In this document: positions 37,238 to 45,590 of the stretch, piece after piece
Layout: each line of letters opens with the position of its first letter
How positions within the stretch are numbered: the stretch's first letter is position 1
DNA from: Acidobacteriota bacterium
GTDB taxonomy: Bacteria; Acidobacteriota; Blastocatellia; RBC074
Assembly (NCBI GenBank): GCA_016196035.1
Contig: JACPYM010000035.1
Coordinates: forward strand, 1 to 64,000
DNA: 64,000 bases
Direction of reading: 5' to 3'
The notes under the pieces: model-generated
The model's input: only the letters and a program-made list of their open reading frames with translations
The model's database searches: none
What the model was told of the DNA's origin: nothing
Position numbers and translations under genes: made by a program

Positions 37238-38002
37238 ATGAAACGGCTGCTCTTACAAGTTGCTTTTGTCTGTTGCGTGGCTGGCGTCGTCCTGGCGCAA
37301 GACCCGCTGAAGGTTGCCCCGGACGCTTACAAACTGGAATTTGAGAATGCGTATGTCAAAGTGCAGCGCGTGCATTACGCCGCGCACAGCAAAGTGCCCG
37401 AACACGACCACACGGCGTTTGGCGCGGCGTATGTTTACCTGAACGACGCCGGGCCGGTGATCTTCAAACACATCGGCCTGAGTTACGGCGCCGTCACCCG
37501 CCCGGCGGTCAAAGCGGGCAGCTTCCGCCTTTACAAAGCCGTCAAAGAAACGCACGAAGTCGAAAACCCCGGCGACACGCCCAGCGACTTTCTGCGCGTC
37601 GAATTCAAAACCGAACCCGCCAAAGACGCCAACACATTACGCGGCAAATTCTTTCGTGAAGACGTTCCCGCTGGCGAGAATTTTCAAAAGGTGCAATTCG
37701 AGAACGAACAAGTGCGCATCACGCGGCTGGTTTGCGCGCCGGGCAAGCCGTGCGAAGTGAAGACCAATGTCACCGAACCCGCGTTGCTCATTGCGCTCAC
37801 GCCCGCCCAAGTCGCGCAATCGAAAACTGCCTGGACAAAGTTGGAAACGGGAAAGACGCGCTGGCTGGCGGCTGGAAAAGCGCAGCAATTGGGGGCGGTC
37901 AACAACACGGCGGCGGAATGGCTGCGCTTCGATTTCAAAACGCCGCCGTTGAAAATCGGCGGTGCGGAGAAAGACAAACCGCACGTGCATCCGCAACAGT
38001 AA
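37238..38002 (+). CDS. Exported cupin-like protein with duplicated half
   Basis: A 254-residue protein with a signal peptide ([18 protein letters not shown]). Two similar halves follow. The first ([20 protein letters not shown], then [13 protein letters not shown]) has a cupin-like histidine pair. The second ([20 protein letters not shown]) keeps the strand pattern but loses the histidines. It is probably a periplasmic bicupin, function unknown. GAGGAGGAG precedes the ATG at 37238. A longer frame begins in the terminator region and is rejected. Confidence 0.7.
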   Translation: MKRLLLQVAFVCCVAGVVLAQDPLKVAPDAYKLEFENAYVKVQRVHYAAHSKVPEHDHTAFGAAYVYLNDAGPVIFKHIGLSYGAVTRPAVKAGSFRLYKAVKETHEVENPGDTPSDFLRVEFKTEPAKDANTLRGKFFREDVPAGENFQKVQFENEQVRITRLVCAPGKPCEVKTNVTEPALLIALTPAQVAQSKTAWTKLETGKTRWLAAGKAQQLGAVNNTAAEWLRFDFKTPPLKIGGAEKDKPHVHPQQ

Positions 38003-38055
38003 AACCAGTGTGAGCGAAGAAAATATGCGGCGCGTCAAAAGCGTCAAGTCCGCAG

Positions 38056-38382
38056 TCAATTCAACCCATCCGCCACTTCGATTTCCATCCGCAACAGCGC
38101 CGAACTCAGCGTCTTGCCCTGCGGATCGGTCTTGAGCGAAACCGTCCCGCCGCCGCCCAGGCTCTCGTGCAAGAGAAAGTTCAACGACTTCAGATTGGGC
38201 AGTTCGTAGCGTTCGACCGCACCTTGGCAGATGCCGGCGAAATGCTGTTTGACACGCGCGGCGGTGACCTCGGCGACTAGCAGCGGGTAATACTCCGGTT
38301 TGAGCGCGATCAAACCGATGTTGGCGGTGTCGCCTTTGTCGCCGGAGCGGGCGTGGGCGATTTGTAGCAGTTGGATTTTCAT
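38056..38382 (-). CDS. AtuA ferredoxin-fold-like small protein
   Basis: A 108-residue protein matching the C-terminal ferredoxin-like domain of AtuA (acyclic terpene utilisation) proteins: ARSGDKGDTANIGLIA and FLLHESLGGGGTVSLKTD are characteristic. In other genomes the domain is either fused to the DUF1446 domain or encoded beside it. No DUF1446 gene is present here. It follows the MBL-fold gene by five bases on the same strand, so it is co-transcribed with it. Confidence 0.75.
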   Translation of the reverse strand: MKIQLLQIAHARSGDKGDTANIGLIALKPEYYPLLVAEVTAARVKQHFAGICQGAVERYELPNLKSLNFLLHESLGGGGTVSLKTDPQGKTLSSALLRMEIEVADGLN

Positions 38383-38387
38383 AGTCC

Positions 38388-39431
38388 TTATTTCACCGGA
38401 AAAGTTTGGCTCTTGCCAGTGCGTCCATTCGTTACCGCAAACGACTTCTTCCCCGCGTCCACCGACACGGTAATCATATTCGCCGCATCGTTCTTGTCGT
38501 CCACATTGGCGATGAACTCTTCGGCCACATTCTGTTCCGCCGTCAGCGTGATGTTGCGGTGCCCTTGATAGAGCGCCTTGAGCGACGGCAATTCGCGCAA
38601 CGCCTTGATCGTCGTGGCCGAACCGCCTTTGCGCGGGCCGTTGTTCATGATCGCCACCGTCGGTTTGACCGAGGCGAGCAGCGCCGTGTTGTTGCTGGTG
38701 TCCAGGCCATGATGCGTGACTTGGTACAAGTCCACTTCGCCGATCAGGTTGGCGGGGCAGGCGAGTTTGTGTTCGATGTTCCAGGTCAGGTCGCCGCCAT
38801 CGAAGAAATCGAACGCGCCGTAACGCAGCAAAAAGGCCACGCTGCGCGCATTGTCCGACGGGTCTTCGGCTTGTGTCGTGGCGGTGGCACAGGCCGGATT
38901 TTTCGCGCCCGCCATACCTTTTTCCGCGACGATTTCGCGCGCGGCGGCCAGTACCTGCAAGGTGACGGGCGGCAGTCCGGCGGCGCGTTTCAGCTTGATC
39001 GAATCACCCGGTTTGAGCGTGATCGTCTTGTCTTTGGCGGCGGCGCGATAGGCGGCGTATTTCGGGGCGAAGTCTTTATCTTCGGTCAACTCGGTCATTG
39101 GCCCGTGGTCATAAAAGTTGATGACCTTCACGCGCTTTGCCAGTTCGGGGATGCCGCCGAAATGGTCTACGTGATAATGGGTCATGATCAAGTGGTCAAT
39201 TTGCGTGAGGCCCGCCTGCTTCAGCGCCTTTTCGATGCGCGTCGCGTCACGCCCGTCAAAGCCCGGCCAACCCGCATCCACCAGGATGGATTCGCCGGCG
39301 GGCGTGACGATCAGCGTGGAGGCGCCGCCTTCGACGTCAACGTAGTAAATGTCGAGCGTGGTGCGGTTGCCTTGCGCCAGTGTGAGCGCGGGCATTGCCA
39401 GCAAGACCAAAATTGCTAAAAACTGTTTCAT
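38388..39431 (-). CDS. Exported MBL-fold metallohydrolase
   Basis: A 347-residue metallo-beta-lactamase-fold protein with a signal peptide (FLAILVLLAMPALTLAQ). The metal-binding motif is THYHVDHFGG (84-93), with VDAGWPGFDG before it, and GGDLTWNIEHKL and YQVTHHGLDTSNN supply later ligands. This resembles ComEC/Rec2-type MBL domains without the channel. GGAGAAC precedes the ATG at 39431. The likely partner is the AtuA-like gene that follows. Confidence 0.8.
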   Translation of the reverse strand: MKQFLAILVLLAMPALTLAQGNRTTLDIYYVDVEGGASTLIVTPAGESILVDAGWPGFDGRDATRIEKALKQAGLTQIDHLIMTHYHVDHFGGIPELAKRVKVINFYDHGPMTELTEDKDFAPKYAAYRAAAKDKTITLKPGDSIKLKRAAGLPPVTLQVLAAAREIVAEKGMAGAKNPACATATTQAEDPSDNARSVAFLLRYGAFDFFDGGDLTWNIEHKLACPANLIGEVDLYQVTHHGLDTSNNTALLASVKPTVAIMNNGPRKGGSATTIKALRELPSLKALYQGHRNITLTAEQNVAEEFIANVDDKNDAANMITVSVDAGKKSFAVTNGRTGKSQTFPVK

Positions 39432-39482
39432 CGTAATGTTCTCCAAAATTGAGGTTGTTTTAGACAAGCTGGATAGGCTAGC

Positions 39483-39795
39483 CCTGGGAGCGCAGGCATC
39501 CGTGCCTGCTGGGAAAAAGTTGCGCCGCGTTCCTTTTTCTCAGCTTTGCCTCGGCCTAGATCGGCTTTCACTTCACTGTGCGGGAAAACCGCGCAGCAGT
39601 GCGGTACCGCGCGCGTGAGCAAGCGGAGGTTTGGCGGTTCAGCCAATGGCACAAGCTTGTCGCACCGCTTGCTCACACGCGCGGTACCGCACCAGCGCCA
39701 TCTGCCCCCGTATACGCAATTGCAAACCGATCTAAGTGGCGCTGCGGAAGCCACGCAGCTTCTTTTACAGCAGGCACGGATGCCTGCGCTCCCAG
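39483..39795. repeat. Palindromic repeat family 2, copy 2 (split by family 1 copy C)
   Basis: Left end CCTGGGAGCGCAGGCATCCG (39483 on) and right end ending GATGCCTGCGCTCCCAG (39795) are inverted complements. The variable base is G on the left and C on the right. The complete family 1 copy C lies between them, in the loop of this element. It fills most of the 400-bp gap 39432-39831. Confidence 0.8.
39557..39734. repeat. Palindromic element family 1, copy C (nested)
   Basis: A 178-bp element with termini TAGATCGG and CCGATCTA. The inner arms read GTGCGGTACCGCGCGCGTGA on the left and a matching TCACACGCGCGGTACCGCAC on the right. Both arms differ from the family consensus in a paired way. The loop ends in TTGTCGCA. 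It is located inside the family 2 copy at 39483-39795, showing it arrived later. Confidence 0.85.
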
Positions 39796-39831
39796 TATCC
39801 TGCCCATCCTGTCAAAATTTACCTGGACGGT

Positions 39832-40893
39832 TCAGACCGCTTCATTTGCCGAAGCTGACTGCAAAAACGCCAGCGTCTCTTCCTGCTTCGCCTTTGTCCA
39901 TGCCGTCGCCGGATCGCTGCCGCGCGCCGACCACAGGAACGCCGCCGGGTAGCCTTTTTCAGCAACATTCGCCAACCGGTGCTGAATCGTTTGCTGCAAG
40001 CCTTGCCGTTTCAACTCCGGCCAATCACGTTCGACAGCCGAAGCAAATTCGCCGATGAAGCAGGGGTATTCGCCGGAATAGCTATGCTCCGGCAGCTTGC
40101 GTTTGTTTTGCGCGTAGTAGTGAAACTGGTGCAGCGTCACACCCAAACCGGGCGAATCCCATTCGGCCAGCGTCTCGTGATGCGCAAAGCCGATAGTCGA
40201 ACGAAAGGCATTTTTGGAATTGATGCGCCGGACGCCTTCGGCAATGAAATCGCGCATGATTTCTTGCGGCACTTGCTGTTTGTCATCCGCCGGGATTTGT
40301 GACGGCGCGAGGTTGCGCGGATTGGTGCACCACTCCGGCTCGTTGATCAATTCCCACGCATAAATCGTGTCTTTGTATTGGGCCGAAATTTCCAGCAACG
40401 GTTCCAGCACGCGGTCAAAGAAGGCTTCGCGTTTGGCCGGGTCAATCACGATGTCGGCGCGGCCTTGTTTGACGACAGGCGTGTTCGCGACCGGCTCACC
40501 TGGAAAGCCCCAATGAAAATCGAGCAGCACCGGAACGAATTTCAGCTTCAAGTCGGCGCAGGTTTCGAGCACAAAGGCGAAATCCTCGAACAACTGCGGA
40601 TAAAACGGATGCGCTGCGGGCAAGACTTCGGCGTGCCAGCGCTGGTCTTCCAACTGCGGCGCGTCTGGCCCGAAGCCGTAATTCGTGCCATCGCCCAGCA
40701 CGAACCAGCGCACAGCGAAAAGGCCCATTGCAGCGAATTGCGACAAATCAGCCACGATGTCGCGGCGTTGTTGCGCACGCCATTCAGCCACCGGCTTGCC
40801 GCCCGTCCAACCCGGCGGCGGATCGCCGAAATCCCAGCCGTAATTGATCCAGGGATAGTTGATGCCAACTTGTAGCGAAGGGTTTTGGATCAT
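39832..40893 (-). CDS. GH5-like (clan GH-A) glycoside hydrolase
   Basis: A 353-residue protein resembling cellulase-type TIM-barrel hydrolases. It has PVLLDFHWGFPGE, the acid/base motif YAWELINEPEW (Glu185) and the nucleophile motif YPCFIGEFAS (Glu282). No signal peptide is evident, and the sequence begins MIQNPSLQVGINYPWINYGW, as in cytoplasmic or surface GH5-like proteins. Substrate not determinable. No good Shine-Dalgarno was found. Confidence 0.75.
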   Translation of the reverse strand: MIQNPSLQVGINYPWINYGWDFGDPPPGWTGGKPVAEWRAQQRRDIVADLSQFAAMGLFAVRWFVLGDGTNYGFGPDAPQLEDQRWHAEVLPAAHPFYPQLFEDFAFVLETCADLKLKFVPVLLDFHWGFPGEPVANTPVVKQGRADIVIDPAKREAFFDRVLEPLLEISAQYKDTIYAWELINEPEWCTNPRNLAPSQIPADDKQQVPQEIMRDFIAEGVRRINSKNAFRSTIGFAHHETLAEWDSPGLGVTLHQFHYYAQNKRKLPEHSYSGEYPCFIGEFASAVERDWPELKRQGLQQTIQHRLANVAEKGYPAAFLWSARGSDPATAWTKAKQEETLAFLQSASANEAV

Positions 40894-40961
40894 AGTGTGC
40901 GGAGTCAGGAATAAGAACTTGTAATTACAGGACTGTGCAGTGTGTCGAAAACGCTGCGCGA

Positions 40962-41216
40962 TTAATCGTATGTGTCACGAATCCGGCCAATGTGAATAAT
41001 GGTAATGCTCTGCCGTTCGTCATCAATTTTGTAGACCACTCGGATATTACCTACACGCAAATGCCAACCGTCGCGTCCGACAAGATAAAGACAACCGTAT
41101 GGCTTTGGCTCTTTGGCGAGAGCCGTTATGGCATCGCGCACGTGCAGATAATCTTCGGCTGGCAACCGTCCGAATTGATCCAACGCGTAGTTGGTGAGGA
41201 GCAAGCTATAAATCAT
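40962..41216 (-). CDS. RelE/ParE-family toxin
   Basis: An 84-residue protein of the RelE/ParE superfamily. It has the pattern LPAEDYLHVRDAITALAKEP then GCLYLVGRDGWHLRVGNIRVVYKID, the basic RNA-binding beta-sheet of these mRNA interferases, and the C-terminal IIHIGRIRD. It overlaps the upstream antitoxin-like gene by 11 bases, order antitoxin then toxin. Confidence 0.85.
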   Translation of the reverse strand: MIYSLLLTNYALDQFGRLPAEDYLHVRDAITALAKEPKPYGCLYLVGRDGWHLRVGNIRVVYKIDDERQSITIIHIGRIRDTYD

Positions 41217-41415
41217 TTCGGCTGCTTTCGATCTCTTTTATCGCTTGCTCAAAAGGAATCAATTTGCCCGGATTGACCATTGCCTCGTCGAAGGCGCGGA
41301 TGGCGTCGGTCATTTCCAACTCGGCCAGCATTTTTTGATAGGTTTCAATATCCAGGATCACCGCTGTGCGGTTACCTTGTGTATCCGTAACAAACTGGGT
41401 TTTTGCTCCGATCAT
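41206..41415 (-). CDS. Phd/YefM-type antitoxin-like protein
   Basis: A 69-residue protein. The N-terminus FVTDTQGNRTAVILDIETYQ is similar to Phd/RelB-type antitoxins, and an acidic C-terminal half follows. AGGAGAAAAGGC precedes the ATG at 41415. The gene is followed by the RelE-like toxin in overlapping frame. Both lie downstream of a response regulator on the same strand. Confidence 0.75.
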   Translation of the reverse strand: MIGAKTQFVTDTQGNRTAVILDIETYQKMLAELEMTDAIRAFDEAMVNPGKLIPFEQAIKEIESSRNDL

Positions 41416-41462
41416 TGCCTTTTCTCCTAAAACTCAGGATTGCTGCTGCGATTCTCTCTCAA

Positions 41463-42926
41463 TCAACCTTCCACATTCAATTCGTTAATCAGCCGGTGCA
41501 AATACTGGCGGCTGATCTTCAGCCGGTGCGCCGCTTCAGACCGCGAGTTATTGCATTCGCGCAGGGCCTGCCGCACCAGATCGCGTTTGAGCGATTGAAT
41601 TGCCGTCTCAAACGACAGGTCGGGCGGCAGCGCGTCGTTGATGAGCGCGACGCCCAATGTCGGCTGGTTGGCGGCGATGGGCACGATGGTGCCGCTGCCC
41701 GATGGCGTAGACGATGTGACGGGCGCGGCGCTCGATTCGGCCAGCACTTTGTTGGGCAGCACGGATTCATCCATGACGGGCGCAGTGCTGATGACGACGG
41801 CGCGTTCGATCACGTTTTCCAGTTCGCGGATGTTGCCGGGCCAGCGGTAATTTTGCAGCCGGTTCAAAAACGCGGGCGTGAAGCTGGGCGTATTGCGCCC
41901 GTGTTTGCGCGCCGCCTTGAGCGCGAAATGATTCGCCAGAATCGGCACGTCGTCCGGGCGTTCGCGCAACGGCGGCAGTTCCAGATTGACGATGTTGAGG
42001 CGGTAATAAAGATCGGCGCGGAACTGACCGTTCTCGACCATCTCTTCCAGATTGCGATTGGTCGCGGCGATGACGCGGATGTCCACGGTCAGCAATTCCT
42101 TGCCACCCAGGCGCTCGAATTGGCGTTCTTGCAGCACGCGCAACAGCTTGACCTGCATCGCCGGCGTGAGTTCGCCGATCTCATCCAGAAACAAGGTGCC
42201 GCCGTCAGCGAGTTCAAAACGGCCTTGCCGTCGCGTCTGCGCGCCGGTATAGGCACCTTTCTCGTGGCCGAAAAGCTCCGATTCGATCAGCGATTCGGGC
42301 AGGGCGGCGATGTTGCAGGCGATGAACGGCTTCGTCGCACGCGGGCTGGTGTTGTGTATGAAGCGCGCCAGGACTTCTTTGCCGGTGCCCGATTCGCCGG
42401 TAATCAGCACCGTCGCGCTGGTGTCGGAAACGGCGTGCGCCTGATCCAGAATGCGCGTGAGCGCCGGGCTGGAACCAACGACATCGTGTTTGCTGCGGTC
42501 TTCGCTGCGTAGCGCGATGTTGTCTTGGTAAAGCCGGTAAAAATTAGCGGCGCGGCGGACGATATATTCAACTTGTTCGACGTTGAAGGGTTTCTGGAAG
42601 AAATCATAAGCGCCTTTCTGAATAACCACTTTGATCGCGGTTTCGTGCTCGTCGTCACCAGAGATCACGATGACTGGCAGCGCGGGGTTGAGACGGCGCG
42701 CGGCTTCGAGCACCCCCAAGCCCTCACTGATGTCTTGATCGTTGGGCGGCATATGCAAGTCGGTCAACACCACATCCACGAGTTCGCGTTCGAGAATTTG
42801 GATGGCCTGAGTACGTGAGGAAGCTTGCAGCACGTTATAGTTTTCTTCGAGCGCCCAGTAGAGTTGGTTGCGAATGGCTTGCTGGTCGTCAATGACAAGG
42901 ATGGTTTGTTTGAGTGGGTCGGACAT
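41463..42926 (-). CDS. Sigma-54-dependent response regulator (NtrC-type)
   Basis: A 487-residue protein with a receiver domain (phospho-acceptor Asp56 in VVLTDLHMPP, Lys near 112), a sigma-54 AAA+ domain (Walker A TGESGTGKE 176-184, GAYTGA 224-229, LADGGTLFLDEIGEL) and a C-terminal Fis-type HTH (CNNSRSEAAHRLKISRQYLH). GAYTGA is the sigma-54-contacting loop. It probably pairs with the histidine kinase at 43542-45419, from which it is separated by two small genes. No sigma-54 promoter was identified by eye. Confidence 0.9.
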   Translation of the reverse strand: MSDPLKQTILVIDDQQAIRNQLYWALEENYNVLQASSRTQAIQILERELVDVVLTDLHMPPNDQDISEGLGVLEAARRLNPALPVIVISGDDEHETAIKVVIQKGAYDFFQKPFNVEQVEYIVRRAANFYRLYQDNIALRSEDRSKHDVVGSSPALTRILDQAHAVSDTSATVLITGESGTGKEVLARFIHNTSPRATKPFIACNIAALPESLIESELFGHEKGAYTGAQTRRQGRFELADGGTLFLDEIGELTPAMQVKLLRVLQERQFERLGGKELLTVDIRVIAATNRNLEEMVENGQFRADLYYRLNIVNLELPPLRERPDDVPILANHFALKAARKHGRNTPSFTPAFLNRLQNYRWPGNIRELENVIERAVVISTAPVMDESVLPNKVLAESSAAPVTSSTPSGSGTIVPIAANQPTLGVALINDALPPDLSFETAIQSLKRDLVRQALRECNNSRSEAAHRLKISRQYLHRLINELNVEG

Positions 42927-42990
42927 TTTTGGGTCGGTAGTCAGTGGATAGTAGTCCGTGAGTAATAGGCAACTTGTTTATCGCGTTTTC

Positions 42991-43031
42991 TTTTCCACTA
43001 GCCAAGCCGCGAACGGCTGGGTTAGTGAAAA
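42991..43031. repeat. Hairpin between small gene and response regulator
   Basis: TTTTCCACTAGCCAAGCCG and CGGCTGGGTTAGTGAAAA form an imperfect stem with a CGAA loop. Without a T-tract in either direction it is a structural leader rather than a clear terminator. Confidence 0.55.
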
Positions 43032-43051
43032 GGTGGTGAGTGGCGATGTAC

Positions 43052-43285
43052 TCAAGCCGCCTGTAACAGGGCTTGTTCTACTGCTGGTGCGAACTCCGCA
43101 AAGATGAAATAGGACGCCGGATAAAGGTAATCTTCACCCTCGTCGTCAATTACACGGAGGTAGTTTGACTTGGCCGCCTGCTCGTCGGGCAAGACCTGAT
43201 AAATACGCCGTGGCGTTAGCAACGTGTCGTTGTCAGCGTTGATGCAGATAACAAATCGCGTTGCTTGGTGTGGTTGATTTGTCAT
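43052..43285 (-). CDS. Small conserved hypothetical protein
   Basis: A 77-residue protein, no domain recognised. It opens with a basic segment and RFVICINADNDTLL, then RRIYQVLPDEQAAKSNYLRV and EGEDYLYPASYFIF. Its pattern recalls small proteins of cyanobacteria and other bacteria that are usually annotated as hypothetical. It lies four bases after the next small gene on the same strand, within the kinase/regulator operon. Confidence 0.7.
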   Translation of the reverse strand: MTNQPHQATRFVICINADNDTLLTPRRIYQVLPDEQAAKSNYLRVIDDEGEDYLYPASYFIFAEFAPAVEQALLQAA

Positions 43286-43289
43286 AAGT

Positions 43290-43523
43290 CTAATCCAGAA
43301 GACGTTTGATTCTCATCAGCCTTTTGCCAATGCCGTGTGCTTCGAACCAGTGGAGTTCGGCGTGATGCGTCGTTCCATCTATTAGGCGAACCGTTGCAAT
43401 TCCTTTGCGCTTGCGCCAGCGTGCATTGCCAAAGCGCTTCCGCAATACAGGCAAGATGCGAATGCCGCTGCCTGTAGCGATAGTTTCAATATCCGTGATT
43501 AAGCCGATAATTTCAAAGTTCAT
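43290..43523 (-). CDS. Small basic hypothetical protein
   Basis: A 77-residue basic protein. The sequence MNFEIIGLITDIETIATGSGI then RILPVLRKRFGNARWRKRKG and RLIDGTTHHAELHWFEAHGI suggests a small beta-alpha domain. It recalls proteins common in cyanobacteria. It starts 18 bases after the kinase stop and is followed by the second small gene. Function unknown. Confidence 0.7.
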   Translation of the reverse strand: MNFEIIGLITDIETIATGSGIRILPVLRKRFGNARWRKRKGIATVRLIDGTTHHAELHWFEAHGIGKRLMRIKRLLD

Positions 43524-43541
43524 GGCTGGCTACCCCAGCGG

Positions 43542-45419
43542 CTATACAGTCATCACCTGTTTCTCCGCAACCTTACCTTGCTCCGCCTGCAACGGCAACG
43601 TGATCCGAAATTCCGTCCCCACATCCACCTGACTATTCACATCAATGCGTCCGCCGTGCTGTTCGATGATTTCGCGGCAGGAGTACAGGCCCAGGCCGAT
43701 GCCTTTTTTCTTGGTGGTGGCGAAGGGCTGGAAGAGGCGGTTGCGCATGAACTCTTCGGTCATGCCTTTGCCGGTGTCGCCGACTGAAAGGAGGGCCTGG
43801 CCTTTCTCGATGCCGGTCAGGATGAAGAGGGTGCCGCCATCGGGCATGGCTTCGAGGGCGTTGATGACGAGGTTTTCGATGACGCGCTCGATGGCTTTGC
43901 CGTCGGCGATGGCCATGACGCTGGGCGTGAGTTTGGCGGTGATGTTGTATTTGCCGGTGGCCTGTTTGGCGGTGCGCTGTAGGACGCGCTCGACCAGATG
44001 TGTGAGGTCGGATTGTTCGCGCACACGTTTGGTGGGTGTGCGCGGGTCTGAGAGTTTGGCAACCAGGTTGGTCAGATTCTCCACCGTGTCGGAAAGCGTG
44101 CGCATGGCGTCTTCGCGGAAGCCTTCGCGGTGGAATTTCTTTTCCATGTTCTTGACCAGCAACGAGAGCGAGAGGATTTGGTTCTTCAAGTCGTGAGTCA
44201 GTACAGCAGAGAGGCGGGCGAAGGATTCGAACTGTTTCTGTTCGCCCTCCTTGCGCAACATCTCGCGCAACTTGGCGGCCATGCGGTTGAAGGCGTGGGC
44301 CAGCACGCGCGTTTCGTCGTTGGTGCGCACGACGATCTGGTGGTTGAGATCGCCTGAAGCGATGGCTTTGGCGCCGACGGTGACGCGGCGAATCGAATTG
44401 GTGATGTTGCTGATCAGATAATAGACCGTGAGCGCCGCAACGGTCGCCAGCAAGGTCGTCACCAGCAGCATCACGGCGCTGTTGCGTTCGAGATCGGCGA
44501 TGGCCTGGTCGTAGCGTTCGAGGATGATGATCGAAAGCTTGGGCGCGGTCGTGTGTATGCGGCGGCGCAAAATCCAATCGTCCCACTGCTGGTCTTCGCG
44601 GCCTGCGTCCAGCATTTGCGCGAGCGGTGTTTGCAAGGCCGGAAAAGCTTTGGCGTAAGGCTGGCCGAGCAACGCCGCGTCATTGGCGTAAAGCACCGCG
44701 CCTTGCGGACTGAGGATGATGCTTTCGCGCCAGGTCGCGCCAGTTGGGCGGCTGGCGCTGGTTTCTCCCTGGGCTGAATAACGCGGCTGAATTCCCGGCG
44801 GGCCTGCCGCGTCACGCAACAATGGATTCACGCGCACTTTGGCCGCCAACGCGCCGGGGGCGGTCTTGTCATCGGCTTGCAAGGGCACCAGCAGCCAGAG
44901 ATAGGCGCCTTGCGGCGCTTCGATGATTTCGGAAACGTGGACGGTTTGCGTGGTCAGGAAGGCGGCCAGGCTGTTGAATTTGTCTTCGGCGGCCAAATCG
45001 CCGCTGGCAAAAAGCGGTTGCGGGATGCCGTAAGCGTTCGTTTGCGTGTCGAGTTTGAAGACCGGCTCACCCGTCTGATTCAACGCGAGCAGGGTTTTGT
45101 AATGCTGTTGATGCGCCAGCAGGAACGCTGACAGTTCCAGCCGCAATTGGCTGTCGGGCAAGGTGCGATTGTTTTGCGTCAGCAGGTTGGCGTAAATCCG
45201 CAACGGAGCTTGTTGCGTCAATTCGGTCAAGCGTGTTTGCTGTTCCTGCACGGCGCGGTCAAGTTGTTCTGAGATTTCGCGCGCCCGATTGTTGGCGTCG
45301 CGCCGCAACATCGAAGTGATCGTGCCGACAGCCGTGCCCTGCCAACGCGCCCAGAGCAAAAACATCGGCAGGATGGCGAAGACAAAGACGACGATAACAA
45401 GCTTGGCGCGAATGGGCAT
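43542..45419 (-). CDS. Membrane sensor histidine kinase
   Basis: A 625-residue kinase. Transmembrane helices at about 5-25 and 311-336 flank a large periplasmic sensor. A HAMP domain follows (NSIRRVTVGAKAIASGDLNH), then a HisKA-like dimerisation helix with the phospho-acceptor His near 408 (LSAVLTHDLKNQILSLSLL), and an HATPase_c domain with N-box LVINALEAMPDGG and G-boxes VGDTGKGM and KKKGIGLGLYS. It resembles PrsK-type kinases. The ATG at 45419 (residues MPIRAKLVIVVFV) is chosen because the longer frame is repeat-derived. Confidence 0.85.
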   Translation of the reverse strand: MPIRAKLVIVVFVFAILPMFLLWARWQGTAVGTITSMLRRDANNRAREISEQLDRAVQEQQTRLTELTQQAPLRIYANLLTQNNRTLPDSQLRLELSAFLLAHQQHYKTLLALNQTGEPVFKLDTQTNAYGIPQPLFASGDLAAEDKFNSLAAFLTTQTVHVSEIIEAPQGAYLWLLVPLQADDKTAPGALAAKVRVNPLLRDAAGPPGIQPRYSAQGETSASRPTGATWRESIILSPQGAVLYANDAALLGQPYAKAFPALQTPLAQMLDAGREDQQWDDWILRRRIHTTAPKLSIIILERYDQAIADLERNSAVMLLVTTLLATVAALTVYYLISNITNSIRRVTVGAKAIASGDLNHQIVVRTNDETRVLAHAFNRMAAKLREMLRKEGEQKQFESFARLSAVLTHDLKNQILSLSLLVKNMEKKFHREGFREDAMRTLSDTVENLTNLVAKLSDPRTPTKRVREQSDLTHLVERVLQRTAKQATGKYNITAKLTPSVMAIADGKAIERVIENLVINALEAMPDGGTLFILTGIEKGQALLSVGDTGKGMTEEFMRNRLFQPFATTKKKGIGLGLYSCREIIEQHGGRIDVNSQVDVGTEFRITLPLQAEQGKVAEKQVMTV

Positions 45420-45423
45420 AAAG

Positions 45424-45590
45424 TCAGGCAGTCTGGGAAGCCTTGAGAAGTCCGATGAAGTCTGGAGCAGTCTGGTGAAGTCGCAGCCGCTGCGCTGCTT
45501 TGCGTGACTATAAAAGCAGAAAGTCTGGAAAGGTTTCGGCGGACTTCCCAGACTTTTCAAGACTGCGCTGGACTTCGCCAGCCTTTGTTT
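45424..45590. repeat. GAAGTCTGG-type imperfect inverted repeat
   Basis: Multiple degenerate GAAGTCTGG/AGTCTGG units run left of about 45480 and their complements (CCAGACTT, GGACTTC) run right of about 45540, giving a long imperfect stem upstream of the kinase. The 5' end of the kinase's longest frame reads through it. Confidence 0.6.

Noticed and set aside
42991-43031. Terminator for the 77-residue gene at 43052
   Set aside because: The stem lacks a U-tract on either strand and the operon seems to continue into the response regulator.
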